Shown here in pieces: positions 44,103 through 56,113 of a stretch of DNA of 64,000 nt (positions are counted from its first letter, which is position 1; the number at the start of each line of letters is the position of its first letter). The position numbers and the translations under genes were made by a program. Source of the DNA: Agrostemma githago (lineage: Eukaryota; Streptophyta; Magnoliopsida; Caryophyllales; Caryophyllaceae). The notes below the pieces were generated by a model, which was not told the origin of the DNA, ran no database searches, and worked only from the letters and a program-made list of their open reading frames with translations. The stretch spans positions 60,992,606 through 61,056,605 of the forward strand of contig OY288243.1 in the NCBI GenBank assembly GCA_958450325.1, in the 5' to 3' direction.

Positions 44103-45984
44103 GTCTTAGCCAATAACCACCTTGGTCGTCCCTATCAAGCCACTAGCTCTAGGGACACCTCTATCCCGACAACCGTCACTGAGCCACTCAGGACGGAAAT
44201 CGCCCCTGAAGAGCCGACTGCTGAAACGGCTCTCGTGAAGCAACTAAAGAAGACCTGAGTTGACCTCACCATATGGCAACTTTTAGTTAGCTCACAAGAA
44301 CATCGAGAAGCACTCACTAAGGCTCTCGATCAAATTAAGATCGATTCTCTGGTTACCCCCGCTGAAATGGTAGCCACGATCCTGCCCCACTTAAAGGGCA
44401 AGACCAAGGAAGGAGGCCCACTGATCACCTTCTCAGAAGCCGACTTGCCGCCGTTCGGGGCCTCTCATAATCTGGCCTTGTACATCACGGTAATCTGCCG
44501 GGGAAAATATCTCCCGATGACCCTAGCTGATTGATGACGGGTCAACTGTGAATGTCCTCCCCTTGAGGACCGCCAAAGCCCTCGGGATCACCGAGGCCGA
44601 TTATATTCCGACTGCTCAGACCATCCAGGCTTTTGATGGGAGCCCAAAGTCGGTAGTTGGGGCCGTAAAGCTGACCGTTATAACGGGCTCAATAGAAAAG
44701 GAGCTGGAATTCCAGGTGATTGATGTCACCTCTTCCTTCAACTTGCTCCTAGGGAGGCCATGGATCCACGCTGTCAAAACGGTATCCTCCACTCTCCACC
44801 GAAAGATCAAGGTGCCCCTGCATGATAATGTTATTACCTTAGAAGCAACCCCAATGACTGTAGCTAGCTGTAACGCCACGGGCCGCACAGACCTCTGGGG
44901 GTTCGATTTCGTAGGGATGATCGAGGAGGAGTACCTTTTTAGACCCTACTTCACCACAAGAATCGACAGGATGCTACAAAACCTAGGGTACTTTCCGGGG
45001 GCTACTTCCCAACCTGATCTTCCAGTTGGGAAGATCATTGAGGTCCTTAAGGACGAAGACTCTCACTTCGGCCTTGGCTATGCCACCACCCCGGGTAACG
45101 TTGTCCGAGCAGGAGTTGAAAAGGCCTGCAACATTATTAAGGGTATCTACTTGAGCCCTTATAGCCCACGGTTGACTGACTACTTTGTCACACCGGTATT
45201 TGGGGCTGTTCAGGTTGGTCTATACCAACCCAATACTGTGCATCCCGGGACCCAATAGGCCCGGGACTGCAACTACATTCTGGATGATGTGTTCGCCCTC
45301 ATCCAGTCTAATGGAGCTGACCATGCTGAGCCCGCGCTGGGGCTACTTTTCGGGGAAGACACCATAACCCCGACGCCAAAGGAAGACCTGGTCAACCTGA
45401 TTCTCCGCAGCAACAGGTTTGACCCGACCAAGCTAATCTCGGATGTTGGCTCCGAGACGGGGAACAGGGCCTGGAGGAAGACTGTCAAGTGGACTGACAG
45501 TCAAGGAAGGATCTACAAGCTGGTCACTGGAGAAGGAGACATGTCTGAGTCTGAGGTCGAGTCTAGGGGGTCCGGTGCTAGAGTTCATGTAATCCCTCTC
45601 CCTTTATTTACTCCTGTTGTTGGTGCTTCGGGGTCTGCGCCGAGCGCCTTACCTATCCCGTCACTGACCAATGATCAAATGGCTGCTCTTTTCGAGCTGT
45701 TTTCCAAATTTTCAATCAATAATAACAATCGTTCTGCTTATGACTTGTCTCTTTTTAATTCTGGTTTTAAAAATATTTTGTGCAATGACATTGAGAAACC
45801 CGACGAACAGGTATCCTTACCTCCACATCTGATCGAGCAACTGGAGCAAAGGGAATCCCGGAATCCGGTAATCGAGGAAACCGAGTCCATTAAAGTGGGA
45901 ACAACCTTAGAGCCCCAGATACTTAAGATAGGGTTATCTTTAGATCCCGAGGAGAAGCAACAATTCACGAACCTCCTCCAATAA
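44103..45984 (+). pseudogene. Tat gag-pol: linker, aspartic protease, pre-RT region
   Basis: Broken frames continue from gag. The protease carries a DDGSTVNVLPL active-site motif (in place of the usual D-S/T-G form) followed by FNLLLGRPWIHA, a hallmark of gypsy proteases. 45289-45984 encodes the low-complexity spacer and the start of RT (LKIGLSLDPEEKQQFTNLLQ). In-frame stops occur at about 44102, 44256, 44531 and 45258, with TAA at about 45983. Confidence 0.8.
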
Positions 45985-47290
45985 TTCAAAGATGTCTTCG
46001 CATGGTCCTACAAGGACATGCCGGGGATAGACCGAAAAATAGCCGAGCACCACATACCGATTAAAGACGGGTGCAAACCGGTTAAACAAAAACTCCGCCG
46101 AATGAGGCCCGATTGGTCTCTCAAGGTAAAAGAAGAAGTCGATAAACAGTTCAAAGCCGGCTTCATACAAGTGTCCGAATATCCGGACTGGCTTGCGAAC
46201 ATCGTACCGGTTCCTAAAAAGGACGGTAAGGTGCGGGTATGCGTAGATTTTCGAGACCTTAACAAGTCAAGCTCGAAAGATGATTTTCCGTTACTACACA
46301 TCGACATATTGGTGGATAACACGGCCGATCATGCCCTTCTATCATTCATGGACGGGTATGCCGGATACAATCAGATCAAGATGGCGGAAGAAAATATGAG
46401 TAAGACCACCTTCATTACACCTTGGGGGTACTTACTGCTACACCGTCATGTCATTCGGTCTCATTAACGCCGGGGCCACATACCAACGGACCGCTACGAC
46501 TTTATTACACGACATGATGCATAAAGAAGTAGAAGTTTACGTGGACGACATGATCGTCAAATCCAAAGACCGGGACGGTCACATCACCGCCCTAAGAAAC
46601 TTTTTCACCCGATTACGCAAATACAACATAAGGCTAAACCCTCAAAAGTGCAGTTTCAGGGTAACATCGGGCAAATTAATGGGTCATATCGTTTGCCAAC
46701 GTGGTATCGAGGTCGACCCAGCTAAAATCAAAGCCATTACCGAGATGCAACCTCCTAAAACCAAAAAAGAAATAAGGGGATTTCTCGGGAAAGTCCAGTA
46801 CATTAGCCGGTTCATTTCAAAACTGACCATGTTGTGTGAATCAATTTTCAAGAAACTGAAAGTAGGGGAACAGATACTGTGGGGTGACAATTGCCAAGCT
46901 GCTTTCGACAAGATTAAGAAAATCATGTCTGCCCCGCCGGTCTTAATGTCACCTCAACCCGGTTTGCCTCAATCGTTATACCTAACAGACCGAGACAGCC
47001 ATGGGGGCTATGCTGGCTCAGACAGTTGACTCTGAAGAACGAGCTATTTACTACATCATCAAAAAGTTTTTAGAGTATGAGTGCAAGTATACCATGCTCG
47101 AAAAGACGTGCTTAGCTCTAGTTTGGGCCACTAAGAAGCTCCGACATTATATGCTCAGCTACGAGGTTCAGGTATTATCCAAAATGGATCCACAAATACC
47201 TCTTCGAAAAGCCCATTCTCAATGGAAGAATTTCTAGATGGACTCTAATGTTGACAGAGTTTGGTCTTAAGTTCGTACTGTTAAAGGCTA
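45985..47290 (+). pseudogene. Tat reverse transcriptase and first RNase H
   Basis: RT is recognisable throughout: VKQKLRRMRPDWSLKVKEEV, ANIVPVPKKDGKVRVCVDFR, FMDGYAGYNQIKM, MSFGLINAGATYQR, the catalytic VYVDDMIVKSK, and FLGKVQYISRFI. One frameshift lies near 46430. The Ty3-type RNase H follows with AIYYIIKKFLEYECKYTMLE and KKLRHYMLSYEV, degraded by further frame changes near 47000 and 47240. Catalytic YVDD is intact but the polyprotein is not. Confidence 0.9.
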
Positions 47291-47860
47291 TTAAGAGCCG
47301 AGTAGTAGCTGAATTCCTTGCCGATAGTCCCGTAACGGAAGAAGGGCACACCGACACTTGGTCCTTCCCAGATGAGGATATTTTCCATACCGATACAGAA
47401 ACATGGGATCTATACTTCGACGGGGCATCCAATTTCCGGGGGTTTGGAGTTGGAATTCTTTTAATCTCACCAAAAGGGGAGCATACCCCCGTATCCATCA
47501 AACTGGACTTCGATGTTACTAATAATGCAGCCGAGTACGAAGCATGTATCCACGGGCTACAAGCCGCCTCCGATTTGGGGGTCACAAACCTCCGAGTACA
47601 TGGCGATTCATCCTTAGTCATCAATCAAGCACTTCAAAAATGGAAAACTCGGAATCCTAATCTTGTGGCCTACTAGGCACGGGTAAGGGATCTCGAGAAA
47701 CAATTCCAAAAGGTGGAGTATATATACTTGCCTCGGGATGAAAATCAGTTTGCAGATGCACTCTCAAAACTGGCATCTTTACTGAATATTCCCGATCATG
47801 TGACTAGTATGCCAATTTATGTTGAAAGGCGGTCAGAGCCTGCATATATCCACGACATTG
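47291..47860 (+). pseudogene. Second (archaeal-type) RNase H of the Tat element
   Basis: It reads DLYFDGASNFRGFGVGILL, then NNAAEYEACIHGLQAA, LRVHGDSSLVINQALQKW, and YLPRDENQFADALSKLA. The four acidic positions D, E, D, D are all visible. A TAG at about 47674 interrupts it. An extra RNase H of this type between the first RNase H and integrase is the defining trait of the plant Tat lineage, so the classification is firm. Confidence 0.9.
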
Positions 47861-49139
47861 AGGATATTGAGATATTTGACCCTGAGCCATGGTATCAGGC
47901 TATATTAACATACCTGAAAACCGGGGAATATCCTCCTGGGACCGAGGGCCGGGCCAAGAAAGCCTTAGGGAGGCTAGCTACCCAGTTCATCCGTACCGAC
48001 AACGGACAACTGTACAAAAAGACCGCACAGGGGGTTCTTCTCCTTTGTGTTGATAAATATAAAGCTGAAAAGGTCATGGCCGAAGTACATGATGGTGAAT
48101 GCGGTCCACATATGAATGCCCAGATGTTAGTCCGAAAAATCATGAGGCTCGGATACTATTGGAATAATATGGAAAACGACTGCCAGTTATATGTCAAACA
48201 TTGTCATAACTGCCAAATCTTCGCCAATGTGCAACATATGCCGTCATCTTTGCTATATACCATGACGTCACCCTGGCCATTCTCGACATGGGGTATCGAT
48301 ATAATCCGGAAAATAAATCCCCCCGGTACCGGCGGACACTGCTTCATTCTAGTAGCTATCGACTACTTCACCAAATGGGTCGAAGCTGGATCTTACCGTA
48401 TCCTCAATGCCAAGCATGTTGCCAAGTTTATCCAAAAAAAAATAATATGCCGGTAGGGATCCCGCATGAGTTTATCAGTGATCACGGGACTCATTTTCAG
48501 GCCAAAACGGCAGCCTTGTTAACCAAGTATAAAAATTCAAAGGCATACGTCTTCGCCTTACCGACCCCAAACGAATGGAGCGGTGGAGGCGGCCAATAAA
48601 ATAATTGTCACCATACTCAAAAAGATGGCTGATAATTACCGGGACTGACCCGATAAAATACCTTTTGCTCTATGGGGATATCGGATGTCAATCCGCACCG
48701 CAACCGGTGCGACACCGTATTACCTAACATACGGGATGGAGGCAGTCCAGCCAGCCGAGTTGGAGGTAACATCCCTTAGAATCCTGCTGGAAAGTCAAGT
48801 ACCTGAAGCTGATTGGGTCCGAGCCCGGTATGAGTCGTTAGTTCTACTAGACGAACGACGATCTCGTGGCTTCAACAATATTCAGATCTACCAGAAAAGG
48901 ATCCAACGGGCCTTCAACAAAAGAGTAAGGCCCAAGAACATTAAGGAAGGATATCTAGTTCTTAAGTCTGTTCGAGCCTTATTACCAGTTGATCCGAGGG
49001 GAAAATTTAAACCCAATGGGGCTGGGCCATAGTTGGTGAAGAAGGTTTTATCAGGCGGAGCTGTGATGCTAACGGACCTGGACGGGAATGAGTTTGTCAA
49101 CCCAACCAACCTGGACCAGCTGAAGCGTTACTACCCTTG
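47861..49139 (+). pseudogene. Tat integrase
   Basis: The HHCC zinc domain (HDGECGPHMNAQML, CHNCQ) has an HDGECGPH form. The core has LVAIDYFTKWVEA and FISDHGTHF, and the third acid survives in a shifted frame (VEAANKIIVTILKK). After MSIRTATGATPYYLTYGMEA the chromodomain-free C terminus ends KFKPNGAGP, a stop where the GPY/F tyrosine should be, then NPTNLDQLKRYYP and a terminal TGA at 49139. Three or more frameshifts. Inactive. Confidence 0.88.
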
Positions 49140-51155
49140 AGCCCTTTCTCAATGTCATTAGCAAAATTTATCAAAATCCTTTTTTTTACAAAAAGCAAGT
49201 CAATGAGCCAGAATTATTAATTCTACTGTCGCAAACATTTTGAACTAATGGTCTTGCTGAATTTTGAGATTGCAAATTTACAAAGCCTGAACTACGTTTG
49301 GTTTGATTCCGCTGATTGTGGATACGTAGGCAGCCCCTCAAAAGGGCACAACCAATGCAATCAAGAAAAGACAGGAACAGTTTAATAATAAGTTTCCTTT
49401 ATTAATTACTTGTGGACGTCCGTCCGCACCACCTGGCGCCCCACGCGTGCCCGCGCAGGACCGACACGGTTTTCAACGTGTGGTGGCGGCCACCCACGCG
49501 GCTCCCTCCCTGCCGGGGGCCGGTCCAATCTCGCATACGGGGCGATGTGTCGGACCTCGATTTGGATGACGATCCGGACTTGTATTAGACGGGTGCGGAC
49601 ACCCGTATTTTCGTTTGGGAATCGATCGAGACGTGGTTGTAAATGTTTAAAGGTCGATTCATTTGGTAAGGCGACCTTTTTAGTGAACTGAATTCGTTGC
49701 CGATTTGTGGAGTCGCCACCGAGTCAATTATGGGGACTCGAAAACCGTTCAAGTCAACTTTGATCCCTTATTAACGGCTCAAAGTTGAGTGGCACGGGAC
49801 CTAAAGATAAAGACTTGTACCCTTAAGCACTCCATGCCTGGAACGACTCTCATTGCCAATGGTTTCAGACATTCGGAAACCGTCGATTCTGAGTAAGGGG
49901 TGAGGGTACGTATTGGGAAGCCAACATCCGATAGATGTCAACACCCAATCTCGCCCGCACTATAGCGGCCTCAACTAATCAATCGGTGGGCTGATTTCCT
50001 AGTTCTTTTGTTGTGGTGGAAGTACTGTAACATTCGTTGTTTTAACCCTATGCTTAGCTACGTCGGTTGTTTGAGGACAGATAAGTTTAACGTCAAAATA
50101 GCGGCGTTTACATTTTTTGCATGCGATTTCACGTGACAAGCAGACCGTGAAAAGATGCACATTGGAGAGTAGAGAGTACTATGTATTATAGCTTAAGATG
50201 CGTCGACTCGATATTAATAGAGATGCATCGAACCTAATAAGGTGAGCACCCGGACTAATACGGAACCCGACCATCACTTTGTTCAGTTTTAATTATTTTA
50301 CGTTTTGAATTCCGTGTTAGGTGATTTAGCATGCGATTATAAGGTCATCATAAAAGCAATAAATCATACGAAAAACTGTAAATGCGAATGTAAGTAAATC
50401 ACATTGTGAGGAGTTGCACCCTGGAGTATACACTAAACGGGACTCGATGCATAGATAGTCTTGAGAACGGATCTCGGAATTACTCGGGTCTATTTAGTGT
50501 GTTTTAATACTTGTGGTTGAAGTTGGGACCTTAAGTATTTTAGTGGACGTTCGTGAGCCTAGTGCCCACGTCTAGTGTTGTCGTAGTGCATAATAATAGA
50601 AAGTGCAAATATGGAAAGTTTTGTTTAGATGACAACCTAGTGACGACTTGATCAACAGGCGGATCCTCCTAGCTTGACTAGTGACTCCAGCAGAACCCCG
50701 TTACCATTTGACCTTCCCGCGGCTACTCCGGCAGAGCTTCGTTACTAAGGACTAGTTCTGCGGCTAATCCGACAGAACCTGGGTATTAGTTTTGAGCTAG
50801 TCGATCACAGGCACCTCGGTATCGAGGGGAGTGCTCGAAGGTGAGGAGTTGCGTCGATGTCGCTTTTTTATCGGAACTACGATCGAGTGGATCGTTTGCC
50901 TCGGGTGTCGGAGTGCGAGCCCTTAGCTTTGTGCGCGCGCGCTTTGTCTTCTTTGGTTTATTTAGAGGTTTTGTTTAATTTTAAGTATTTTTTGCGCGCT
51001 AGCAACGCATTAAGTTAGCCTTTATTTGTACGAGTATATTTTGGGCCGCTTGTGAACCCTTGATGACATAAAACATTCGAGGGTGTTAGTCTCCGCTCAA
51101 GTAATTGTCTTTGGGATGCTTATGACCCCTTGGACAAGATAAAATGATATAAAAC
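49140..51155. other. Post-pol region and LTR-like sequence, boundaries unclear
   Basis: 49310-49345 holds GATTGTGGATACGTAGGCAGCC, common downstream of Tat pol. 49591 onward (TGCGGACACCCGTATTTTCG) resembles the start of a Tat LTR and is followed by GAGTCGCCACC. 49,690-49,990 is the reverse complement of sequence at 31,384-31,700. No matching end or second copy is seen. The remainder is not recognised. Confidence 0.45.
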
Positions 51156-51264
51156 TATTCGAGGGCGTCAGTCTCCACTCGAATTGAAGTTGCTGTGGAG
51201 GTATAAGACTCCTTCGAGGGCGTTAGTCTCCTCTCAAATAAAAATTGCTGTGGAGGTATAAGAC
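51156..51264. repeat. 55-bp tandem repeat, left part
   Basis: Two copies (51156, 51211) of a 55-bp unit containing TTCGAGGGCGTTAGTCTCC and GCTGTGGAGGTATAAGACT. Older, diverged copies start near 51072. The array is cut by the element at 51265 and resumes at 57731. Confidence 0.93.
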
Positions 51265-52898
51265 TGATGAACTCATTTCGTATATATATTTAACCCCAAC
51301 TTTTCCTTTATTTTGGTTCGTTTTATGTGTCCTAGGAGTCATTATTCTAGATTTTTATTCTTCTTTGTTATGCCGGGTATTTTGTTTACGTTTTGTAGGA
51401 AACAAGACAAAAGAAGGCGATTGTGCTATACTTGGGCAATGACGAGAGTCGAGCCGCGAAATCTACAAAAAAAGAAGTGATAAAAGTTAGAAGATACTAA
51501 GTAAATACTTGAGGAAGGACGTGAAGTGAAGAAACAATAAGAAACGACAAAGAAATAAGTTGAAAAGCTCAAACAAATGCAAATCGAGAAGAAAGAACGA
51601 TCGCGAAAACAAAGGTCAACTTCAAACGTGAATATCTTGAGTTCTACAACTTCGATTGAGCTGACTTTTATGGCGTTGGAAAGCTATTTTTCTTAGCTTT
51701 CCAACGGTATATCACACGTCCAAATATGATAAGTAACGAAGAAACAGCAAGCATTTCAAATTCGGCGCGCAGTGCAGAGGAACCCGAACCGCTCGGGATG
51801 AACCCAAACCGGTCGGGACAACATTGAACCGGTCGGTTCAGGTGCAAACCGATCGGTTTGAAGCTGTTTCACGGGATTTTCAGTTTTTAGACTTCATAAC
51901 TTACCATAACTCTTCTATTACGGGATATTCTTTCCTAATTAGTTTCTTCTAGTCATTAGGAAACTAGGAGTAATGACTCCTATCATTATTAGTATATATA
52001 CCCTCCTTAAGGTTAGATTTATGGACATTTTCTCATTCAATAGTTTTAGTTTACACTTTCATATTCATTAGTTTAGATTTAATAGGACATTTTCTTATTC
52101 ATTAGTTTAGATTTAATAACACTTTCATATTCATTAGTTTAGTTTAGACTTTTTATTAGCATTATAATTCATCTAGTTTGTAGTCATACTTTTAGATCGT
52201 CAATCTTTCAGTTCTACATAATTGGTACCTTTTCTTATTCTCTTATTTTCATATTGTCTTTTATTATGTTTAATTCTTTTATTGCTTTATCGTTTATTAT
52301 GAGTAGCTAATTTATTTATCTAGGGTTGAAGGGGATATATGTTAATTGAATTGGGGATGTTAGTTTAATTATTTATTTGATTGATCATTCATATGTTATT
52401 GCCTTACTACTTGTCTTGTATTATTGTTTGATTAGTTTGAGACGTTGAACTAGTTGAATGTTTAGGAACCCAAAACTAAGATCGAAAGCCTGGTGAGGGT
52501 AGACTTACAAGTAAGTGGGTAGGATAATCTGGTAAGTTGCGAGAACCCGTCAGAATCTATCCTAAGGTTGACATAAGATCCGAAAGGCCGTGTCTTTGCC
52601 CTAAATAACTGTGATTGATTGATTGAATGATTAATTAACTTTACCCAATTTAATTACATAGTGAACCGTAAGACCCTAGATCTCTTTTAATATTGTTAGA
52701 ACCTCTTAGTTTATATTATTGGATCAGTTTAGATAACAATTCAACAAACCGGAATTTAAATAGTTTAGAATCAATTATTAGATAATTAGCGATTTTCATC
52801 CGTCTCTCTGTGGATTCGACCCTTACTTACTGCTATCTACCTGTTAGTTGTTCGTTAGGATTATTTTGATTAAGGTAATACGACTTTAGCCTTATCAA
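51265..52898 (+). repeat. 5' LTR of the non-autonomous gypsy element
   Basis: 1,634 bp, TG...CA ends. It contains a cluster of CCGGTCGGGA/CCGGTCGGTT-like repeats (51785-51860) and TTCATATTCATTAGTTTAG repeats (52030-52150). Confidence 0.92.
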
Positions 52899-52902
52899 TT
52901 TT

Positions 52903-52920
52903 GGCGCCGTTGCCGGGGAG
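52903..52920 (+). promoter_or_regulatory. Primer-binding site, tRNA-Asp type
   Basis: TGGCGCCGTTGCCGGGGA, four bases after the LTR end. It matches the 3' end of plant tRNA-Asp. Confidence 0.92.
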
Positions 52921-53037
52921 ACGGTTTTGTATTATTGCTTATTATTTGTTTTGGGTTCTAGATTATTTTGTATATATATAATTTTTTATTTCGTATATAT
53001 TTATATATTTTTTTATTTTTTTATTTGTCTCACCATT

Positions 53038-54552
53038 ATGACTATCTTCTATTTTCCTCAATTTAATCATGAGTCACTGCATATTTATTGGGAAAGACTC
53101 GAGTCTTTTATTTATCAAAGTGGCTATCATGTTGATATTTGGGAGATGTGTCATATGATTGATGGTGTGGATGATGAGAGACGGGCTAATATTGAGGCAA
53201 ACTGCGATGTGATGTTTAATTATATGCCTTATGAGGAGCGATGGGAACTCCTTAAATATTTAGCCCGAAACAGTTCTGAGTCAGAGATGAGGTGGAATAA
53301 TGAAATGGCGGAAATCAAGGCTTTGATGCTACAATTCACGCAACTTCTACAAAATCAAGAGACTCTAAAAGGTCAGCTGCTAGCTCTTACCCAATTAGCA
53401 GACGAAAAGCAACAAAGTCAATCGAATTTGCCTATGGAAGTAGCAAATAACCTTCAGGTAAGTGTTCCATCTCCATCTCCAGTGAACATAATTGATTATC
53501 AAGATGATGATGTGTATAATGTCCAATCTATCCAAGTTCCTCACTCCCCCATGAAAGATAATATGATGCATTATGTCGATTTCCATGGATCTAATCCTTG
53601 TGAACTATCTCACCCTTCTTTAAACCAACTACCAAACACTTTAATTCAACCTTCCCCCGACTTTGTGAATGTCAATGCCATTGAGTTGGAATGTGTGTTT
53701 TTTGAGGATAATGTGTGTTTGGATGTTCTAAATATCGCTCTTTCAATTGAGGACAAGATTAAGGATTTTGATTTGTGTGATTTTGAGGGAGTGTCATTTG
53801 ATTTCAATTATGAGATTTTGGAGAAGGAATTGAATAAAAGAGAGGATCTCGAGCTTGTGAGGAAAAATCGAAGGGAAAAGGAGAATACACTTTTTGATGA
53901 TTCCTTAAGTGGGAAAAATATGGATAGATGGGATATCGAGGATGATTTATTTGAGAAACCCATTTTAGAGAAATTTGAGTTTTTCTCCTATGTTGAGGAC
54001 GAATCCCTTTCACCCATTAATTGTCTTGATCAGATATCTCTTGATCCTTTGTTTGAGCTTATGATTTATGAGGAGGATTGTGATAATTCTTTGAAGCAAA
54101 TTTGTTTGAGTTTGGACTTGTCAGATTTAGACCACCTTCCTAAAGAAAGCGAGGCAAGTAAGACTGATGTTTTGACTGATTTTGAGAGTTCTAACTATTC
54201 TCTTGTACAATTTATACTCGATGATAAGCCTTGGAGGAAATTTGAGAAATTTGGTGTGTATGTCGTCTTGCCTTACGAGCCGCCTATTAGCAGTCTTAAT
54301 CTTCTTATATACTATGACCACCTTGTTCAGGATTGGCCCAGCTCGTTTGATAGACTAAGACGATCCCTAACATTGATTTTATATGATGTCTTCTTTATAT
54401 CTTGGTGCTACTTATGCTTCTGTTCAGCACATGCGCAAGCATTTGATCTACTCCTGCGAGCCTTGACCTGCTATGATTTTGATACTGATGGTTATGAGTC
54501 TAATTCACCCCCATGTTTGTTGTTGGTTTGGGGGAAATTATTCGCAGCTTAA
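53038..54552 (+). CDS. Gag-like ORF of the non-autonomous gypsy element
   Basis: 505 aa from the ATG at 53038. An upstream in-frame ATG at 52927 would add a hydrophobic stretch encoded by AT-rich leader and is less likely. The N-terminal 90 residues resemble a plant retrotransposon Gag (FPQFNHESLHIYWERLESF, MIDGVDDERRANIE, YEERWELLKYLAR). A Gln-rich coiled segment follows (MLQFTQLLQNQETLKGQL), then a long acidic region with repeated LDQISLDPLFEL-type blocks. No zinc knuckle and no protease motif. It is intact, which is notable in an otherwise non-coding element. It could package its own RNA; this is inferred. Confidence 0.72.
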   Translation: MTIFYFPQFNHESLHIYWERLESFIYQSGYHVDIWEMCHMIDGVDDERRANIEANCDVMFNYMPYEERWELLKYLARNSSESEMRWNNEMAEIKALMLQFTQLLQNQETLKGQLLALTQLADEKQQSQSNLPMEVANNLQVSVPSPSPVNIIDYQDDDVYNVQSIQVPHSPMKDNMMHYVDFHGSNPCELSHPSLNQLPNTLIQPSPDFVNVNAIELECVFFEDNVCLDVLNIALSIEDKIKDFDLCDFEGVSFDFNYEILEKELNKREDLELVRKNRREKENTLFDDSLSGKNMDRWDIEDDLFEKPILEKFEFFSYVEDESLSPINCLDQISLDPLFELMIYEEDCDNSLKQICLSLDLSDLDHLPKESEASKTDVLTDFESSNYSLVQFILDDKPWRKFEKFGVYVVLPYEPPISSLNLLIYYDHLVQDWPSSFDRLRRSLTLILYDVFFISWCYLCFCSAHAQAFDLLLRALTCYDFDTDGYESNSPPCLLLVWGKLFAA

Positions 54553-56097
54553 ATATATTGTCGGTACCTTTCCCTTTTCTCTCTTATTTTATTTTCTATT
54601 TTTTTATTTTCATTTTTTTTGTGTCTTCCTTTACTCGTTATATTTTTGTCCTATTTTATTTCTCTTGGTTCACAATGAGGACATTGTGTAATTTGGTTTG
54701 GGGGGAATATTTTGTGTTTTGTGTATTTTTCTTTTGGGCGTGTTTTAATTTAAAAAATAAAAAAATAAACATTATTTATTTATTTATATTTTTTCGATTT
54801 TTTGTGTATTTTAGTAGAGTCGTGTCGGCGATGATGACATTGCGTTTGTCGCATGCTTTTCCCTAGTTCTTTGCTCTTTCTTGTGAATGACACTTATTTT
54901 CCGTTATTTGAGTTTGAGATTTCTTTAATCTTGTCGCTGATTATGTTTTGAATGCCAAATGAGTAAATCGACCTGTTGTCGAGTAAGCTACTTAAATTGT
55001 GAGATTTAGAGCCTAAACTAATGACATCCATGATCAGTTTCATATAGATTGAGAGTAGCACTCCTTATGAGACATGTAACATCAAATTGCATAAGCATGA
55101 CATTCGTCTCTTAAATACCTGTATGCATTCGGTTTGTGATTGTGACATATGTAAAAGCGACAATCCCCTTTCTTTTATCTAATTCCCATGAACTCCACAT
55201 AGCCATAATTTGACATGTTTTGACCCGTTTATTAACTACATGCCATATTTGCCTACCCTAGTCAAGCTAGTTGGTTAATTTGACGGAATTATTTTTTTGC
55301 GGGTAAAATTTGGTACCATTGAGGAAGGGAATTGAAAAAAAAATGATGAATGATTGAAAAAAAAAATCAATGAAAGAAAAAAAAGGAGATAGTTGAAAAG
55401 AAAGAAAAAAAAAAGTGAAAAAAGAAAAGGAATGTGTTTTTGCTATGAGAAAAGAATTGATCGCTCTGTTTTCGTAGTTGCTGGTGCGAAGTCGGTTATA
55501 AAAAGTTGAAAATAAGGTGCTTGGTACTACTTGTAATTCCTTTGATCGAAGTTGGTTAAGAATGGAATGAGTTTATTATTGGTTACGGTTGTACTAGCTT
55601 GACTTTTACCTCCACATATCCAAATCGTTTTGCCCCTTCTTACCCAACTAGCCTCACTTTATACCATATGTAAGTCCTCGACATGTGTTTTGGTCCGATT
55701 GAATGTGTATGTACGGTTAGTAGAGATTGATATCATGTTAGATTGCATGCATGTTCTTATAAGTCGCAATTAGGTGAGTGTTTTGTCTTTCCGATTTTAC
55801 ATAAACTCATAATATTGCCCTTATTTGAGTGTTGAGTGTAAACCGTGAGGAATCTCGGCATAGATGGTTGTGCAAGATTAAAAGTTTGGCATTTGAATAT
55901 TGATTGGGACTTGATTTTTGAAACTCTTTTACTTTTCATCTTTCCGCTATAGAATTTGTTTCTTTAGCTTTGATGTCATTTACTTGCGAGAGTATTAGAT
56001 TTGGGATGATGCATGTTGATGAAGTTAGCTCTAAGCCATTATTTTAAGTCTTGTCCATACTCTTTGATGATTGATTTGCTTAGGGACAAGCAAAGGT
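54553..56097 (+). other. 3' untranslated part of the non-autonomous gypsy element
   Basis: Contains T-rich sequence, AATGAGGACATTGTG (54674), an A/G-rich tract (55330-55440) and no further ORF with recognisable domains. Confidence 0.7.
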
Positions 56098-56113
56098 TTG
56101 GTTTGGGGGGATT
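56098..56113 (+). promoter_or_regulatory. Polypurine tract of the non-autonomous gypsy element
   Basis: GGTTTGGGGGGATT directly before the 3' LTR start TGATGAATTC. Confidence 0.75.

Noticed and set aside
52927..53037. Upstream start adding a hydrophobic N terminus to the gypsy Gag-like protein
   Set aside because: The added residues come from AT-rich leader just after the PBS; MTIFYFPQFN at 53038 fits a Gag start.
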